This document shows positions 22,776 to 31,054 of a stretch of 36,397 nt of DNA, piece by piece. Source of the DNA: Faecalibacterium sp. CAG:1138 (GTDB taxonomy: Bacteria; Bacillota; Clostridia; Christensenellales; CAG-917); contig HF988638.1 of NCBI GenBank assembly GCA_000434675.1, positions 9,451 to 45,847 of the forward strand. The letters are read 5' to 3'. The notes below the pieces were generated by a model. It was not told the DNA's origin. It saw only the letters and a list, made by a program, of their open reading frames with translations, and searched no databases. A program made the translations under genes and the position numbers. Position 1 is the stretch's first letter. Every line of letters starts with the position of its first letter.

Positions 22776-23936
22776 ATGACGCCGTTTTCAGAGGATATTT
22801 ACGAAGAAGAACAGTACACCGCGCCTTTGGGCATAATCGCATTGGCCGGAGCTCAGGAACTTGCAAAAGGTATCGACCGCTATCTTGTGGACTGGTACAA
22901 CAAAAAAGTCAAAGACGACGCCCAGAAACGCACCACGTTTATCGTCGGAAGCAAATATCCGCGCTTCACGTCGGGCGACGGCAAAGCCGTCGTGTCCGAA
23001 TCGGTCAGAGGCAGGGATTTGTTTATCATTTGCGACGTGGGCAACCACGGCATAACTTACAATCTTTACGGTCAAGAGCACCCTATGACGCCGGACGAGC
23101 ACTACGCAGACCTCAAAAGGGTTATTTGCGCATGCAACGGCAAGCCTGCTTCCATAACCGTTCTGATGCCTATGCTTTACGGCGGACGTCAGCATAAGAG
23201 AAACGGAAGGGAAAGTCTGGACTGCGCCATGATGCTTCAGGAACTGGAAAGCATGGGAGTAAGGGACATCATCACCTTTGACGCCCACGATCCGAGGGTA
23301 CAGAACTCCGTTCCGCTTATGGGGTTTGACAACTTTTTCCCGACCTATCAGATTCTGAAAGCGTTGCATCGCAGATTTCCGGCGATGAAAATCGACAAAG
23401 AAAACCTTATGATAGTGTCTCCCGACGAAGGCGCAATGGGCAGAAACATCTATTACGCGTCCGTCTTGGGGCTGGACCTCGGTATGTTCTTCAAAAGAAG
23501 GGACTATTCGCAGGTCGTGAACGGCCGCAATCCTATCGTCGCGCACGAATATATCGGCGCAGACGTCGCGGGCAAAAACGTTTTCGTGGCGGACGACATC
23601 ATTGCCACCGGCGATTCCGTTCTGAAGCTCTGCAAGGATCTTAAGGAAAAAGGCGCGAAGGACATTTTCCTCACGGCAACCTTCTCGCTGTTCACCGAAG
23701 GCGTCGAAAAATTCAACGTCGCCTACGAAGAAGGCCTTTTCACCGCGGTTTTGTCCACAAACCTCACTTACCGCATACCGGAACTTAAAAATTGCAAGTG
23801 GTTCGTGGAGGCCGACATGAGCAAATATATGGCCTACATCATCAACAACGTGCACGGCAATCAGTCCGTCAGCGGACTGCTGGAACCGCACAGCAAAATC
23901 AAGGAACTTCTCGATCGCATCGAACAAGGAAAATAA
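22776..23936 (+). CDS. prs: Ribose-phosphate pyrophosphokinase (PRPP synthetase), long variant
   Basis: The 386-residue enzyme should transfer pyrophosphate from ATP to ribose 5-phosphate, supplying nucleotide, His and Trp synthesis. Its PRPP-loop motif reads VFVADDIIATGDSV, and the catalytic region ITFDAHDPRVQNSVPL corresponds to the DxH-containing segment of Prs. Further matches are MLYGGRQHKRNGRESLDCAMM (the RQD-type loop) and VSPDEGAMGR. It is about 70 residues longer than the classic bacterial enzyme, with an extended N terminus and a C-terminal helical extension (HGNQSVSGLLEPHSKIKELLDRI). GGAGGG lies seven nt before the ATG at 22776. The MBL-fold gene follows after three bases. The divergence could mean different allosteric control. 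Confidence 0.88.
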   Translation: MTPFSEDIYEEEQYTAPLGIIALAGAQELAKGIDRYLVDWYNKKVKDDAQKRTTFIVGSKYPRFTSGDGKAVVSESVRGRDLFIICDVGNHGITYNLYGQEHPMTPDEHYADLKRVICACNGKPASITVLMPMLYGGRQHKRNGRESLDCAMMLQELESMGVRDIITFDAHDPRVQNSVPLMGFDNFFPTYQILKALHRRFPAMKIDKENLMIVSPDEGAMGRNIYYASVLGLDLGMFFKRRDYSQVVNGRNPIVAHEYIGADVAGKNVFVADDIIATGDSVLKLCKDLKEKGAKDIFLTATFSLFTEGVEKFNVAYEEGLFTAVLSTNLTYRIPELKNCKWFVEADMSKYMAYIINNVHGNQSVSGLLEPHSKIKELLDRIEQGK

Positions 23937-23939
23937 TTT

Positions 23940-24581
23940 ATGCTCGTAAAATGGTTGGGACATTCGTCCTTCGTGCTGAAATTTGACAATCTGACTGTCG
24001 TAACCGATCCGTATGACAGTTACGTCGGTTACGATATGCCCGAAGTTTCGGCAGACGTCGTGACGGTCAGCCATCATCATGCCGATCACGACAACGTGAA
24101 AGCGGTTTCCGGTTCGCCGATAGTTTTGGACAAAGCCGATTCGTTTGAAAGTGCGGGCGTGAAAATCTCGGCAATCGAAACCTATCACGACAAGGAATCG
24201 GGCAGGCTCCGCGGAAAAACCGCGGTTTTCAAATTTCAGGGCGACAGGGTTACCGTTTGCCACATGGGCGACGTGGGCGGCGTTTTTCCGGACGTGGCCG
24301 ATTTTATAAGGGGAGCGGACGTTTTGCTTATCCCCGTCGGCGGAAACTACACCGTGGACGCTTTCGACGCGCTTTCTTACGTTCTTGCCGCTAGGCCGGC
24401 CATAGTTGTGCCGATGCACTACAAAACCGAGGATTGTCTTTTCGATATCGACAAAATTGACAGCTTCATCGAACTTTTTGACACAGACCACGTTCGTTTC
24501 CTCGGCGAAAACAATTTTGAAGCCGACAAAAATCTTTTGACGGCTTATCCCGACACTCAAATTATCGTTTTGAAAAAATAG
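23940..24581 (+). CDS. MBL-fold metal-dependent hydrolase (UlaG/YtkL-like)
   Basis: The 213-residue protein has the compact metallo-beta-lactamase fold of the UlaG/UPF0173 type. It starts with WLGHSSFVL, has the metal motif SHHHADHDN (HxHxDH), a conserved Asp in HMGDVGGVF, LIPVGGNYTVDA, and a final His in VVPMHYKT. It probably hydrolyses a small ester, lactone or phosphodiester in the cytoplasm; the substrate is unknown. Its ATG is three bases after the prs stop, and an AAGGA ribosome site overlaps the prs terminus, so translation is coupled to the PRPP synthetase. The family call is firm; function in nucleotide metabolism is only suggested by position. Confidence 0.88.
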   Translation: MLVKWLGHSSFVLKFDNLTVVTDPYDSYVGYDMPEVSADVVTVSHHHADHDNVKAVSGSPIVLDKADSFESAGVKISAIETYHDKESGRLRGKTAVFKFQGDRVTVCHMGDVGGVFPDVADFIRGADVLLIPVGGNYTVDAFDALSYVLAARPAIVVPMHYKTEDCLFDIDKIDSFIELFDTDHVRFLGENNFEADKNLLTAYPDTQIIVLKK

Positions 24582-24667
24582 GTTATATTCCGAAAGGGAC
24601 AGGCCTATAATATATTGTTTTACGTTTCGTTTTTTTCAACAAATTCAACTGAATACAGGAGTTTTTT

Positions 24668-26059
24668 ATGTACAGCAAAGACACACTTTTAAGTATGAAT
24701 CAGCTGCAAGTGAGAAAAATTGCCTCCGACCTGAAAATCGACAAGGTAACTTCTATGCCTAAATCTCAACTCGTCGAGGCCATTCTGGCAAAAGCAGGCG
24801 AAGAAAAATCCGAGCAGGACGTTTCGATTTCCGAAAAAAGAGGCCGCGGCAGACCTAAAAAAATTATGCCTGCCGAAATCAGACTTGCCGAGCCGCAACA
24901 GGAATTCGACGCTTCTTGCGACGTGAAGGAAGGCGTTCTGGATCTTCTTCCGGACGGCTACGCTTTTTTGCGCCTTAAAAACTACGAGAACAACGACGGC
25001 GACATTTACGTCAGCACCAAAACCATCAGAACCTTCGGCCTAAGGCGCGGAGATATGGTGAAGGGCATCGTCAAAGTCAACTACGACAACAAGCCTGCCG
25101 CTCTCGTGGACATTCTGGCCGTCAACGGCAAAAGCAAGGATACGCTTGCCACAAGGCCGAATTTCGACGACCTGACGCCTATCTATCCGGACGAGTGCAT
25201 CAAGCTGGAGCTTAAAAAAGGCAAAACCGACTACGCGATACGCGCGCTGGACCTGATTGCGCCTATCGGCCGCGGGCAGAGGGCCATGATCGTTTCGCCG
25301 CCTAAAGCGGGCAAAACCACGCTTCTGAAGAAGATTGCGGCGTCGATTTCGGCAAACTATCCCGACATCAAGTTAATGGTCCTTCTTATCGACGAAAGGC
25401 CGGAAGAAGTCACGGATATGCAACGCAGCATAAACGGCGAAGTCGTTTACAGCACTTTCGACGAACAGCCCGAACATCACACCAAGGCCGCAGAGCTTGT
25501 CATAGAACGCGCAAAAAGGCTGGTGGAAAACGGCGAGAACGTCGTGATTCTGATGGACAGCTTAACCCGCCTTGCAAGGGCGTACAACCTCACCATCGCG
25601 CCGACGGGCAGAACGCTTTCGGGCGGCATAGATCCCGGCGCGCTTTACAGCCCTAAACGCTTTTTCGGCAGCGCGCGCAACATCGAGCGCGGCGGCAGCC
25701 TGACCATCATCGCCACCGCGCTTATCGACACCGGCAGCCGTATGGACGACGTCATTTACGAGGAATTCAAGGGCACCGGCAACATGGAAATTCACCTTGA
25801 CAGAAAGCTCAGCGAAAAACGTATTTTCCCGGCCATCGATCTTTCCAGAAGCGGCACGAGAAGAGAAGATCTGCTGCTTACTCAAAAGGAACTGGAAGCC
25901 GTTTGGGGTATGCGCCGTCTGCTGTCCTCCGGCGACACGCAGGACGCAACCGAGAATTTGTACAACATGATCGTGAAGAGCACCGACAACGAGGACTTCA
26001 TCGAACAGCTCAGGCTTCAGATTCTGACTTTCGAAAAAAACGGTTTCAAATTAAGATAA
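24668..26059 (+). CDS. rho: Transcription termination factor Rho
   Basis: The 463-residue hexameric RNA helicase ends transcription and limits antisense and untranslated RNA. The N-terminal SAP-like Rho_N domain (about 8-40) is followed by a basic AT-hook-like linker KRGRGRPKK (about 57-65), the RNA-binding cold-shock domain (EGVLDLLPDGYAFLR, about 90-165), and the ATPase with Walker A PPKAGKTTLL, VLLIDERPEEVTDM, Walker B VVILMDSLTRLARAYN, the Q-loop TLSGGIDPGAL and the R-loop GTGNMEIHLDR. AGGAG lies before the ATG at 24668. A weak promoter (TTATAT at 24583-24588, 17 bp, TATAAT at 24606-24611) is possible. No clear terminator follows. Confidence 0.98.
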   Translation: MYSKDTLLSMNQLQVRKIASDLKIDKVTSMPKSQLVEAILAKAGEEKSEQDVSISEKRGRGRPKKIMPAEIRLAEPQQEFDASCDVKEGVLDLLPDGYAFLRLKNYENNDGDIYVSTKTIRTFGLRRGDMVKGIVKVNYDNKPAALVDILAVNGKSKDTLATRPNFDDLTPIYPDECIKLELKKGKTDYAIRALDLIAPIGRGQRAMIVSPPKAGKTTLLKKIAASISANYPDIKLMVLLIDERPEEVTDMQRSINGEVVYSTFDEQPEHHTKAAELVIERAKRLVENGENVVILMDSLTRLARAYNLTIAPTGRTLSGGIDPGALYSPKRFFGSARNIERGGSLTIIATALIDTGSRMDDVIYEEFKGTGNMEIHLDRKLSEKRIFPAIDLSRSGTRREDLLLTQKELEAVWGMRRLLSSGDTQDATENLYNMIVKSTDNEDFIEQLRLQILTFEKNGFKLR

Positions 26060-26135
26060 CCGAATATCGACTTTACGCAGTATTTTCGGACAATAAAATC
26101 GTTTATTCGTCAAAATAAAAAATTTCGATTTCTTT

Positions 26136-26164
26136 CGGACAAATCGTGCCGAAAAAGACTAAAC
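26136..26164 (+). promoter_or_regulatory. Putative ECF sigma promoter of the sigma gene
   Basis: CGGACAAA (26136-26143), 13 bp and GACTAAAC (26157-26164) lie 20 bp before the sigma gene. The same two boxes with the same spacer occur at 27388 before the lipoprotein gene. A third partial copy, CGGACAAT-N13-CGTCA, begins at 26087. Autoregulation of ECF sigma genes is common, so this is probably the recognised motif. Confidence 0.6.
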
Positions 26165-26183
26165 TAGGTAGAACAAAGGATAA

Positions 26184-26726
26184 ATGTCAAAGGATATCAA
26201 AAAAGTCAACGCACTTATCGCGCGCATTCAGGCAGGAGACAAAAAAGCTCCGGATCTGCTGTTTGCCGAAATCGGCGGACTGCTGCTGAACGTGGCAAAA
26301 AAATATCTTTATGACAAAAGTCTGGCGGAAGATTTGCTTTCCGACGTGTTTCTGGAGCTGTATAGCTCGGGCGCAAAGACCTTCGATTCTTCCTTCAACG
26401 GGCTCAACTGGCTGTTTACAATCGTAAAAAACAAGGCCTATCACTACAATCTCAAAGAAGGCAAAACGGTGAATATCGACGAGTCGGAAGGCTTTCTTCA
26501 GAACTTCTTAAAAACCGACGAAAACGGCGATTCGGCCGTTGAAAACGTCGATTTGAGGGCGGCGCTGGACACGCTTTCGACGGAAGAAAACAGAATGCTC
26601 TATCTCAAATTCTGGGAAGGCCTTACGGTCAGAGAGATAGCAAAAGCCGTTGGGCTTCCGAAGTCCACGGTGCACGGCCTGATAAAGGGCGCATTGAAAA
26701 AAGTCGGAAAATTTTTGGACGAATAG
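26184..26726 (+). CDS. ECF-type RNA polymerase sigma factor
   Basis: The 180-residue protein has only sigma regions 2 and 4. Region 2 (about 15-95) includes DLLFAEIGGLLLNVAKKYLYDKSLAEDLLSDVFLELY and the NWLFTIVKNKAYHY segment. Region 4 (about 123-178) holds LDTLSTEENRMLYLKFWEGLTVREIAKAVGLPKSTVHGLIKGAL, the -35-binding helix-turn-helix. AAAGGAT lies before the ATG. The next gene starts four bases after the stop and encodes a membrane protein of anti-sigma layout. The inducing signal is unknown. Confidence 0.93.
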   Translation: MSKDIKKVNALIARIQAGDKKAPDLLFAEIGGLLLNVAKKYLYDKSLAEDLLSDVFLELYSSGAKTFDSSFNGLNWLFTIVKNKAYHYNLKEGKTVNIDESEGFLQNFLKTDENGDSAVENVDLRAALDTLSTEENRMLYLKFWEGLTVREIAKAVGLPKSTVHGLIKGALKKVGKFLDE

Positions 26727-26730
26727 GATT

Positions 26731-27384
26731 ATGAAAACAAAAGAAGTCGAAAAAAGAATAAAAGCCGCGCTGTCGGAGAAAACTTCCGACAAAAGCCGTT
26801 TGGTCACCGAAAGGGTGAAAGAAGAAATGGCGGAGCGCGTGCGCGTCAGAAAACCCGCTTTCAGGTACGCCACTAGCCTTCTGGCCGTTCTGATAGTGGT
26901 GACTGCAATCGCGGTTCCCGTCATGGTAAGAGGAAGAGGCGGCGACATGTACAGCAAAGTGGAAGTTTCGTCCGTTGACGAATACCTGAAAAAGAACACA
27001 GCTACGGAGCCAAACGCTCCGGATATGTCCGCCGGTGAAGGAACGCAGGGCTCGGAGGAAGAAAAAGCCGAAAGCGTCGTTAGCTACGTGGTGAAAAACA
27101 AGAAGGGCGACGTGGTTTGTATCGAGGAACTGTACACTTATCCGAGCGGCGTCAAAATTTCGATGTCGGTGCTTCTGACCGACGACGAAAAGGTGGCAAT
27201 CGCCATTTTCCCGTGGCTTGAAAATCTTTCCGAATTCGAAAAGACGGGGGACGTCGGCTACAAGTTTTACGCCGACAAAAACGTGGGCGTGGCAACCTTT
27301 TTTGAGGGCGAAAACAGAGTTGTGCTGACGGTTTACACGGACGACGAAAAAGTTTTTGAAAAAATCGTGTCAAAAGCAAAATAA
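26731..27384 (+). CDS. Probable membrane-bound anti-sigma factor
   Basis: The 217-residue protein has a charged cytoplasmic N terminus (about 1-48), one transmembrane helix (about 49-68, ATSLLAVLIVVTAIAVPVMV) and an extracytoplasmic domain (about 70-217). The domain begins with an acidic, Gly/Ser-rich linker and continues as a beta-rich fold (VVSYVVKNKKGDVVCIEELYTYPSGVK). Its place directly after the ECF sigma gene and its topology fit an anti-sigma factor that holds the sigma at the membrane. No zinc-binding HxxxCxxC anti-sigma motif is present, so it belongs to another class. The C-terminal domain resembles a DUF4367-like sensory module, but I would not assign it firmly. Confidence 0.75.
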   Translation: MKTKEVEKRIKAALSEKTSDKSRLVTERVKEEMAERVRVRKPAFRYATSLLAVLIVVTAIAVPVMVRGRGGDMYSKVEVSSVDEYLKKNTATEPNAPDMSAGEGTQGSEEEKAESVVSYVVKNKKGDVVCIEELYTYPSGVKISMSVLLTDDEKVAIAIFPWLENLSEFEKTGDVGYKFYADKNVGVATFFEGENRVVLTVYTDDEKVFEKIVSKAK

Positions 27385-27387
27385 TTC

Positions 27388-27416
27388 CGGACAAACAGGC
27401 AAGTTTCGGACTATAT
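27388..27416 (+). promoter_or_regulatory. Putative ECF sigma promoter of the lipoprotein gene
   Basis: CGGACAAA (27388-27395), 13 bp and GACTATAT (27409-27416) repeat the boxes and spacing seen at 26136-26164. It begins just after the anti-sigma stop and 33 bp before the lipoprotein ATG, suggesting the lipoprotein is a regulon member. Confidence 0.6.
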
Positions 27417-27448
27417 ATTATGTTAACAAATCAAAGAGGTAACCGAAA

Positions 27449-27991
27449 ATGAAAAAACTTACGAAAATTCTGACTGCCGCTTTGTGTTTGGCGGCAATGC
27501 TGACGTTTGCCGCATGCGGCGGAAACAAAACCGAAGAAGAAAAAGGCGAAGACGTAAACTACAATCTTGCGCTTTTCTGCAAAGGTAACGGCGCGCTGGC
27601 CCCGATTCAGACAATAACCGACAAAACCGAAGCGGCAACTTTTGCCGATTTTGCGGGCAGCGAAATGAAGTTTCAGGCGCTGAAATCGAAAATCGAAGCG
27701 TACGACGAAAGTTTCTTTGAAACGAAGAGTATCGTTCTCGTTTCCGTCGTGTACGAAAAATATTGGACTCCTGCAAAAATTTCGTCCGTGAAGCTTGACG
27801 GAAGCGTGCTGACGGTAACCGTTTCGTCCCCTGACGAAAAACATTCGAACACCGACAAAACCGAGCACTTGTTCGTTCTCGAAATGAACAAAGCCGATCT
27901 CGAAAAAGCGACCGTTCTCAAAATGAAAACCGTCAAAAGAGGCGAGAGAAAAGATTACGACACAAACATCCACAACTGGATGAACCCTTAA
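27449..27991 (+). CDS. Hypothetical lipoprotein, probable ECF regulon member
   Basis: The 180-residue protein has a lipoprotein signal peptide (MKKLTKILTAALCLAAMLTFAAC, of which Cys23 would be lipidated) and a mature domain I do not recognise. The mature part alternates helices and strands, with KSIVLVSVVYEKYWTPAKISSVKLDGS and HLFVLEMNKADLEKATVLKMKTV as likely beta strands. AGAGGT lies before the ATG. A shared promoter motif ties it to the sigma/anti-sigma pair upstream, so it may be part of an envelope response. Transcription ends at the bidirectional terminator at 28003. Confidence 0.75.
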   Translation: MKKLTKILTAALCLAAMLTFAACGGNKTEEEKGEDVNYNLALFCKGNGALAPIQTITDKTEAATFADFAGSEMKFQALKSKIEAYDESFFETKSIVLVSVVYEKYWTPAKISSVKLDGSVLTVTVSSPDEKHSNTDKTEHLFVLEMNKADLEKATVLKMKTVKRGERKDYDTNIHNWMNP

Positions 27992-28002
27992 AACCCCCAT
28001 TA

Positions 28003-28032
28003 AAAAAGCCTACCGAATGCGGTAGGCTTTTT
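28003..28032. terminator. Bidirectional terminator between the lipoprotein gene and potD
   Basis: AAAAAGCCTACCG and CGGTAGGCTTTTT form a 13-bp stem with an AATG loop. It lies between convergent genes and serves both. Confidence 0.93.
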
Positions 28033-28052
28033 AAGTTTTAGTTGAAATTAGT

Positions 28053-29453
28053 TTAGCGTTTGACCAAAAGTCGCTTTCTGCCGCGAAGCTCGCGCACCAA
28101 AACGCTAACGCCCCACGTCGCAAAAACAGCCGCAACCATAATCGCGAAGAACACCACCAGCTTCCAGCTGAAAATGCCGTGCGCCTTGACGCGTTCCCAC
28201 ATGGAAATCATGGCGTCGTTGTCTTTGAAGGTCTGCATGACGCCGAGGTTAGGATCGGTGGCGTCAGGGTAGCGGGTTTCGTCGGAGAAGTATTCCTCGA
28301 TATAGGCTTCGACGCCGCCGTAGTATGCCTTGTCCTCGTCGGAGAACTCGTTGTAGCACTCGGCCATAAAGGCCATGGCTTCTTCGTCGGCGAGGATTTT
28401 GTCAACCTCAACGGCCGAAGTGTAGCCGATTTCGTACATATTTCTGACTGCGCTTATAGGCCTGCACATATATTCGATGAACATAACAGCCGCTCTCGGA
28501 TTTTTGGAGGTTTTCGGAATGCACATGCCGTCAAACCAGATGTTGCTGCCGATTTCGGGTACGTAGTAGCCCAGTTCGACGCCGTCCACGGCGGCTTCTT
28601 CTATGGCGTACATTGCGTCGCCGCTCCAGGCAAGGTCAACGTAAGCGATGCCGTTTATGAGGTCGTCTTTGCCGAAGTCGACTTCGTAGCCCTTGATGAC
28701 GTCGCGCTGATCCTTAAGCGCCTGCTCGACGATTTTTCGGAAGCTTTCGTCGGTGCAGTTTATGAGCTCCTGGTTGGTGTAGCCTTTGTATTCGTCCGGC
28801 AGAAGGTCGTATTCCTTCAGATACAGAACGGCCATGGCGTAGGTGTCGCGGATGCTGTCCTTGACCAGAATTTTGTGGTGCAGTTTAGGGTTGTCCTTGA
28901 CGTTCCAGAAAATGCCCCAACCGGCGGACAAATCTTCCTCGGTTACGTATTCGGCGTTGTACATTATGCCCAAGGTGCCCCACATATACGGCACGGTGTA
29001 GTCGGACATATCGCCGAAAATGCCGTCGATTTTGTCGATGATTTCGCTGTTTACGAGGCCGTTTCTGTTGGGATTTTCAAGGCCCAGAGGCGTGCCGTAG
29101 GTTTCCCAAAGCTCGGAAACCTTGTAAATCAGATTGTTGTCGCGAAGCTTCTGAATGGCGTACTCGGAAGGGACGATAATGTCGATGCTGCTGTCGCCCT
29201 TGGAAACTTCGGTGTACATGGTTTCGTTGGTGTCGTAAGTGGAGTAAACCAGCTTGAGATTGTTGCCGGTAACCTCTTTATAATAGTTTTCGAATTCCTC
29301 GATAAGGGTGAGATCGAGGTAGTCGGCGCAGTTATAGACCACCAGTGTTTCGGTGGCGGCAAGCGCCGGCGCGGTCGGCGCGAAGCAAACCGCGGAAACC
29401 ACCGTGAAAACTGCAAGAATCAAACAAACGAAAGCTTTAACAGTTCTTTTCAT
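28053..29453 (-). CDS. potD: Spermidine/putrescine-binding protein with C-terminal membrane anchor
   Basis: The 466-residue substrate-binding protein feeds the polyamine ABC importer. A signal peptide with a signal peptidase I-type site (APALAA) precedes a PotD fold: VVYNCADYLD, DIIVPSEYAIQKLRDNNLIYKV, VPYMWGTLGIMYN, AYVDLAWSGDAMYAIEEA and the WFDGMCIPKTSKNP segment. Unusually, the protein is not a lipoprotein. After an extension it ends in a hydrophobic helix (about 428-452, WKLVVFFAIMVAAVFATWGV) with a basic tail, so it is anchored by its C terminus. It is longer than the usual 350-360 residues. GGAGG precedes the ATG at 29453, immediately after the potC stop. Confidence 0.93.
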   Translation of the reverse strand: MKRTVKAFVCLILAVFTVVSAVCFAPTAPALAATETLVVYNCADYLDLTLIEEFENYYKEVTGNNLKLVYSTYDTNETMYTEVSKGDSSIDIIVPSEYAIQKLRDNNLIYKVSELWETYGTPLGLENPNRNGLVNSEIIDKIDGIFGDMSDYTVPYMWGTLGIMYNAEYVTEEDLSAGWGIFWNVKDNPKLHHKILVKDSIRDTYAMAVLYLKEYDLLPDEYKGYTNQELINCTDESFRKIVEQALKDQRDVIKGYEVDFGKDDLINGIAYVDLAWSGDAMYAIEEAAVDGVELGYYVPEIGSNIWFDGMCIPKTSKNPRAAVMFIEYMCRPISAVRNMYEIGYTSAVEVDKILADEEAMAFMAECYNEFSDEDKAYYGGVEAYIEEYFSDETRYPDATDPNLGVMQTFKDNDAMISMWERVKAHGIFSWKLVVFFAIMVAAVFATWGVSVLVRELRGRKRLLVKR

Positions 29454-30263
29454 CTATTTAACCTCCTTTTGCGGCTGAACCTTGACCGATTTGCGGAAGT
29501 TCATAACGAGCAAAATGCCGAGCACGACCACGAATATTATGCTGAAGATCGCAAACCAGAACGGGCTTAAGCCCTTGATGCGGGCGTCGGCGTAGATGTA
29601 GGTGGAAAGAGTGTTAATGCCCGTGGACGCGCCTTTGTTTATCTGGGTGATGATGAAGTCGTCCATAGACAGCGTGAACGCCATCACGAAGCCCGAAACG
29701 ATGCCCGGGGCAATCATCGGAATCATAACCTTCGTCATTGCTTTTATAGGATTTGCACCGAGATCCAAAGCGGCTTCATAGACGTTAGGGTCCAGGGAAG
29801 CGAGCTTAGGCATAATGCTTAAAATGACGTACGGCGTGCAGAAGGATATGTGCCCCAGAATCAGTCTGACGTAGCCTTCCGGAAATTTGAAGGTAACGAA
29901 GAACAGCATGAGCGAAACTGCCATAACGATTTCGCTGTTGATGATAGGAATCTGGTTGACGTTTTCCACCACGCGTCTGGCTTTTTTGCCGAGGCTGAAA
30001 ATGCCTATTGCGGAGAACGCGCCAAGCACCGTGGAAACCACCGACGAAATCGCCGCAATGAGAAGCGTGTTCTTCAGCGCGGACATAAGCTCCGGAGTTT
30101 TTTCACTGGTGAAAATGGACTTATAGGCCTCGAAGCTGAATCCGTGGCGGAAGCTGAAGTTTGAGGTGTTGGAGAAGCTGTAGACGATGATAAGAAGTAT
30201 CGGCGCGTAGAGGAGCGCAAGGATAATATAGATATAGGCTTTGCCCAAAACTTTTTTTACCAT
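29454..30263 (-). CDS. potC: Polyamine ABC transporter permease PotC
   Basis: The 269-residue membrane protein has about six helices and the binding-protein-dependent permease EAA loop (EAALDLGANPIKAMTKVMIPMIAPGI). Its signature segments (YIYIILALLYAPILLIIVYSFS at the N terminus, FTLSMDDFIITQ near the C-terminal half) are typical of PotC. It pairs with PotB to form the channel. Its ATG overlaps the potB stop by seven bases. The ribosome site lies inside potB. Confidence 0.95.
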   Translation of the reverse strand: MVKKVLGKAYIYIILALLYAPILLIIVYSFSNTSNFSFRHGFSFEAYKSIFTSEKTPELMSALKNTLLIAAISSVVSTVLGAFSAIGIFSLGKKARRVVENVNQIPIINSEIVMAVSLMLFFVTFKFPEGYVRLILGHISFCTPYVILSIMPKLASLDPNVYEAALDLGANPIKAMTKVMIPMIAPGIVSGFVMAFTLSMDDFIITQINKGASTGINTLSTYIYADARIKGLSPFWFAIFSIIFVVVLGILLVMNFRKSVKVQPQKEVK

Positions 30264-31051
30264 ATTGACCTCCTTACGTCGCCCGAGCGATTGAATTTGT
30301 TGATAAAATAGTTGGAAACCAAAACCATGACGAGCATGACGAGGCTCATTATGCTGCCGACGCCGTACACGCCTTGATCGAATTTGGTTTGTATGCTGTC
30401 ACCGAAAAGATAGATTGTGCTGTCCGACAGAAGCTGGCTGATCGCAAAAGTGGATATGGTCGGAATGAAAACCATGGTGATGCCGGAGATTATGCCCGGA
30501 AGGCTCATCGGCAAAATCGTTTTGACGAGCACGTTCATAGGATCGGCGCCGAGGTCCTTTGCCGCTTCGGCGTAGCTTTTGTCCATGCCAGACAAAGTGG
30601 TGTAGAGCGGCAGAATCATAAACGGCAGATAGTTGTAAACCATGCCGAACACAACCGTGAACATACCAAGCTTCACGCCCAGCGCCACGAATATCGCTTT
30701 GGTGGCAAGCGTCCTTATGAGGAAGTTTACCCACATCGGCAGAATGAACAGCAGAACGAACATTTTGCCTGCGTTGAATTTGACAAGAAGATATGCGACA
30801 GGGTAGCCCAGCAGAAGACACAGTCCCGTCGTAACCAAACCCACGATAATGCTGTTTGCAAGAACCAGCAGGCTGGCTTTGCCGCTGAAAAATTCCTTAA
30901 AGTTGTCGAAGGAAAGTTTGCCGTCAACCAGAAAAGAGTTGACGAGCAGCAACGACAAAGGCACCACCACGAACACCGTCAGAAACAGTATGTACGGATA
31001 GCTGAAAACCTTGCGGGTGAGTTTGAAGTTTTTTCTAAAACCTTTTTTCAC
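30257..31051 (-). CDS. potB: Polyamine ABC transporter permease PotB
   Basis: The 264-residue permease carries the EAA motif (EAAKDLGADPMNVLVKTILPMSLPGI) and the PotB-like PYILFLTVFVVVPLSLLLVNSF and LPMWVNFLIRTLA segments. It starts with GTG at 31051, preceded by GGAGG eight nt upstream; no ATG is better placed. It lies three bases after potA and overlaps potC. Confidence 0.94.
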   Translation of the reverse strand: MKKGFRKNFKLTRKVFSYPYILFLTVFVVVPLSLLLVNSFLVDGKLSFDNFKEFFSGKASLLVLANSIIVGLVTTGLCLLLGYPVAYLLVKFNAGKMFVLLFILPMWVNFLIRTLATKAIFVALGVKLGMFTVVFGMVYNYLPFMILPLYTTLSGMDKSYAEAAKDLGADPMNVLVKTILPMSLPGIISGITMVFIPTISTFAISQLLSDSTIYLFGDSIQTKFDQGVYGVGSIMSLVMLVMVLVSNYFINKFNRSGDVRRSIW

Positions 31052-31054
31052 CTT

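Noticed and set aside
22788..24560. A 590-codon minus-strand frame opposite prs and the MBL gene
   Set aside because: It is the antisense shadow of two well-recognised genes and has no start context.
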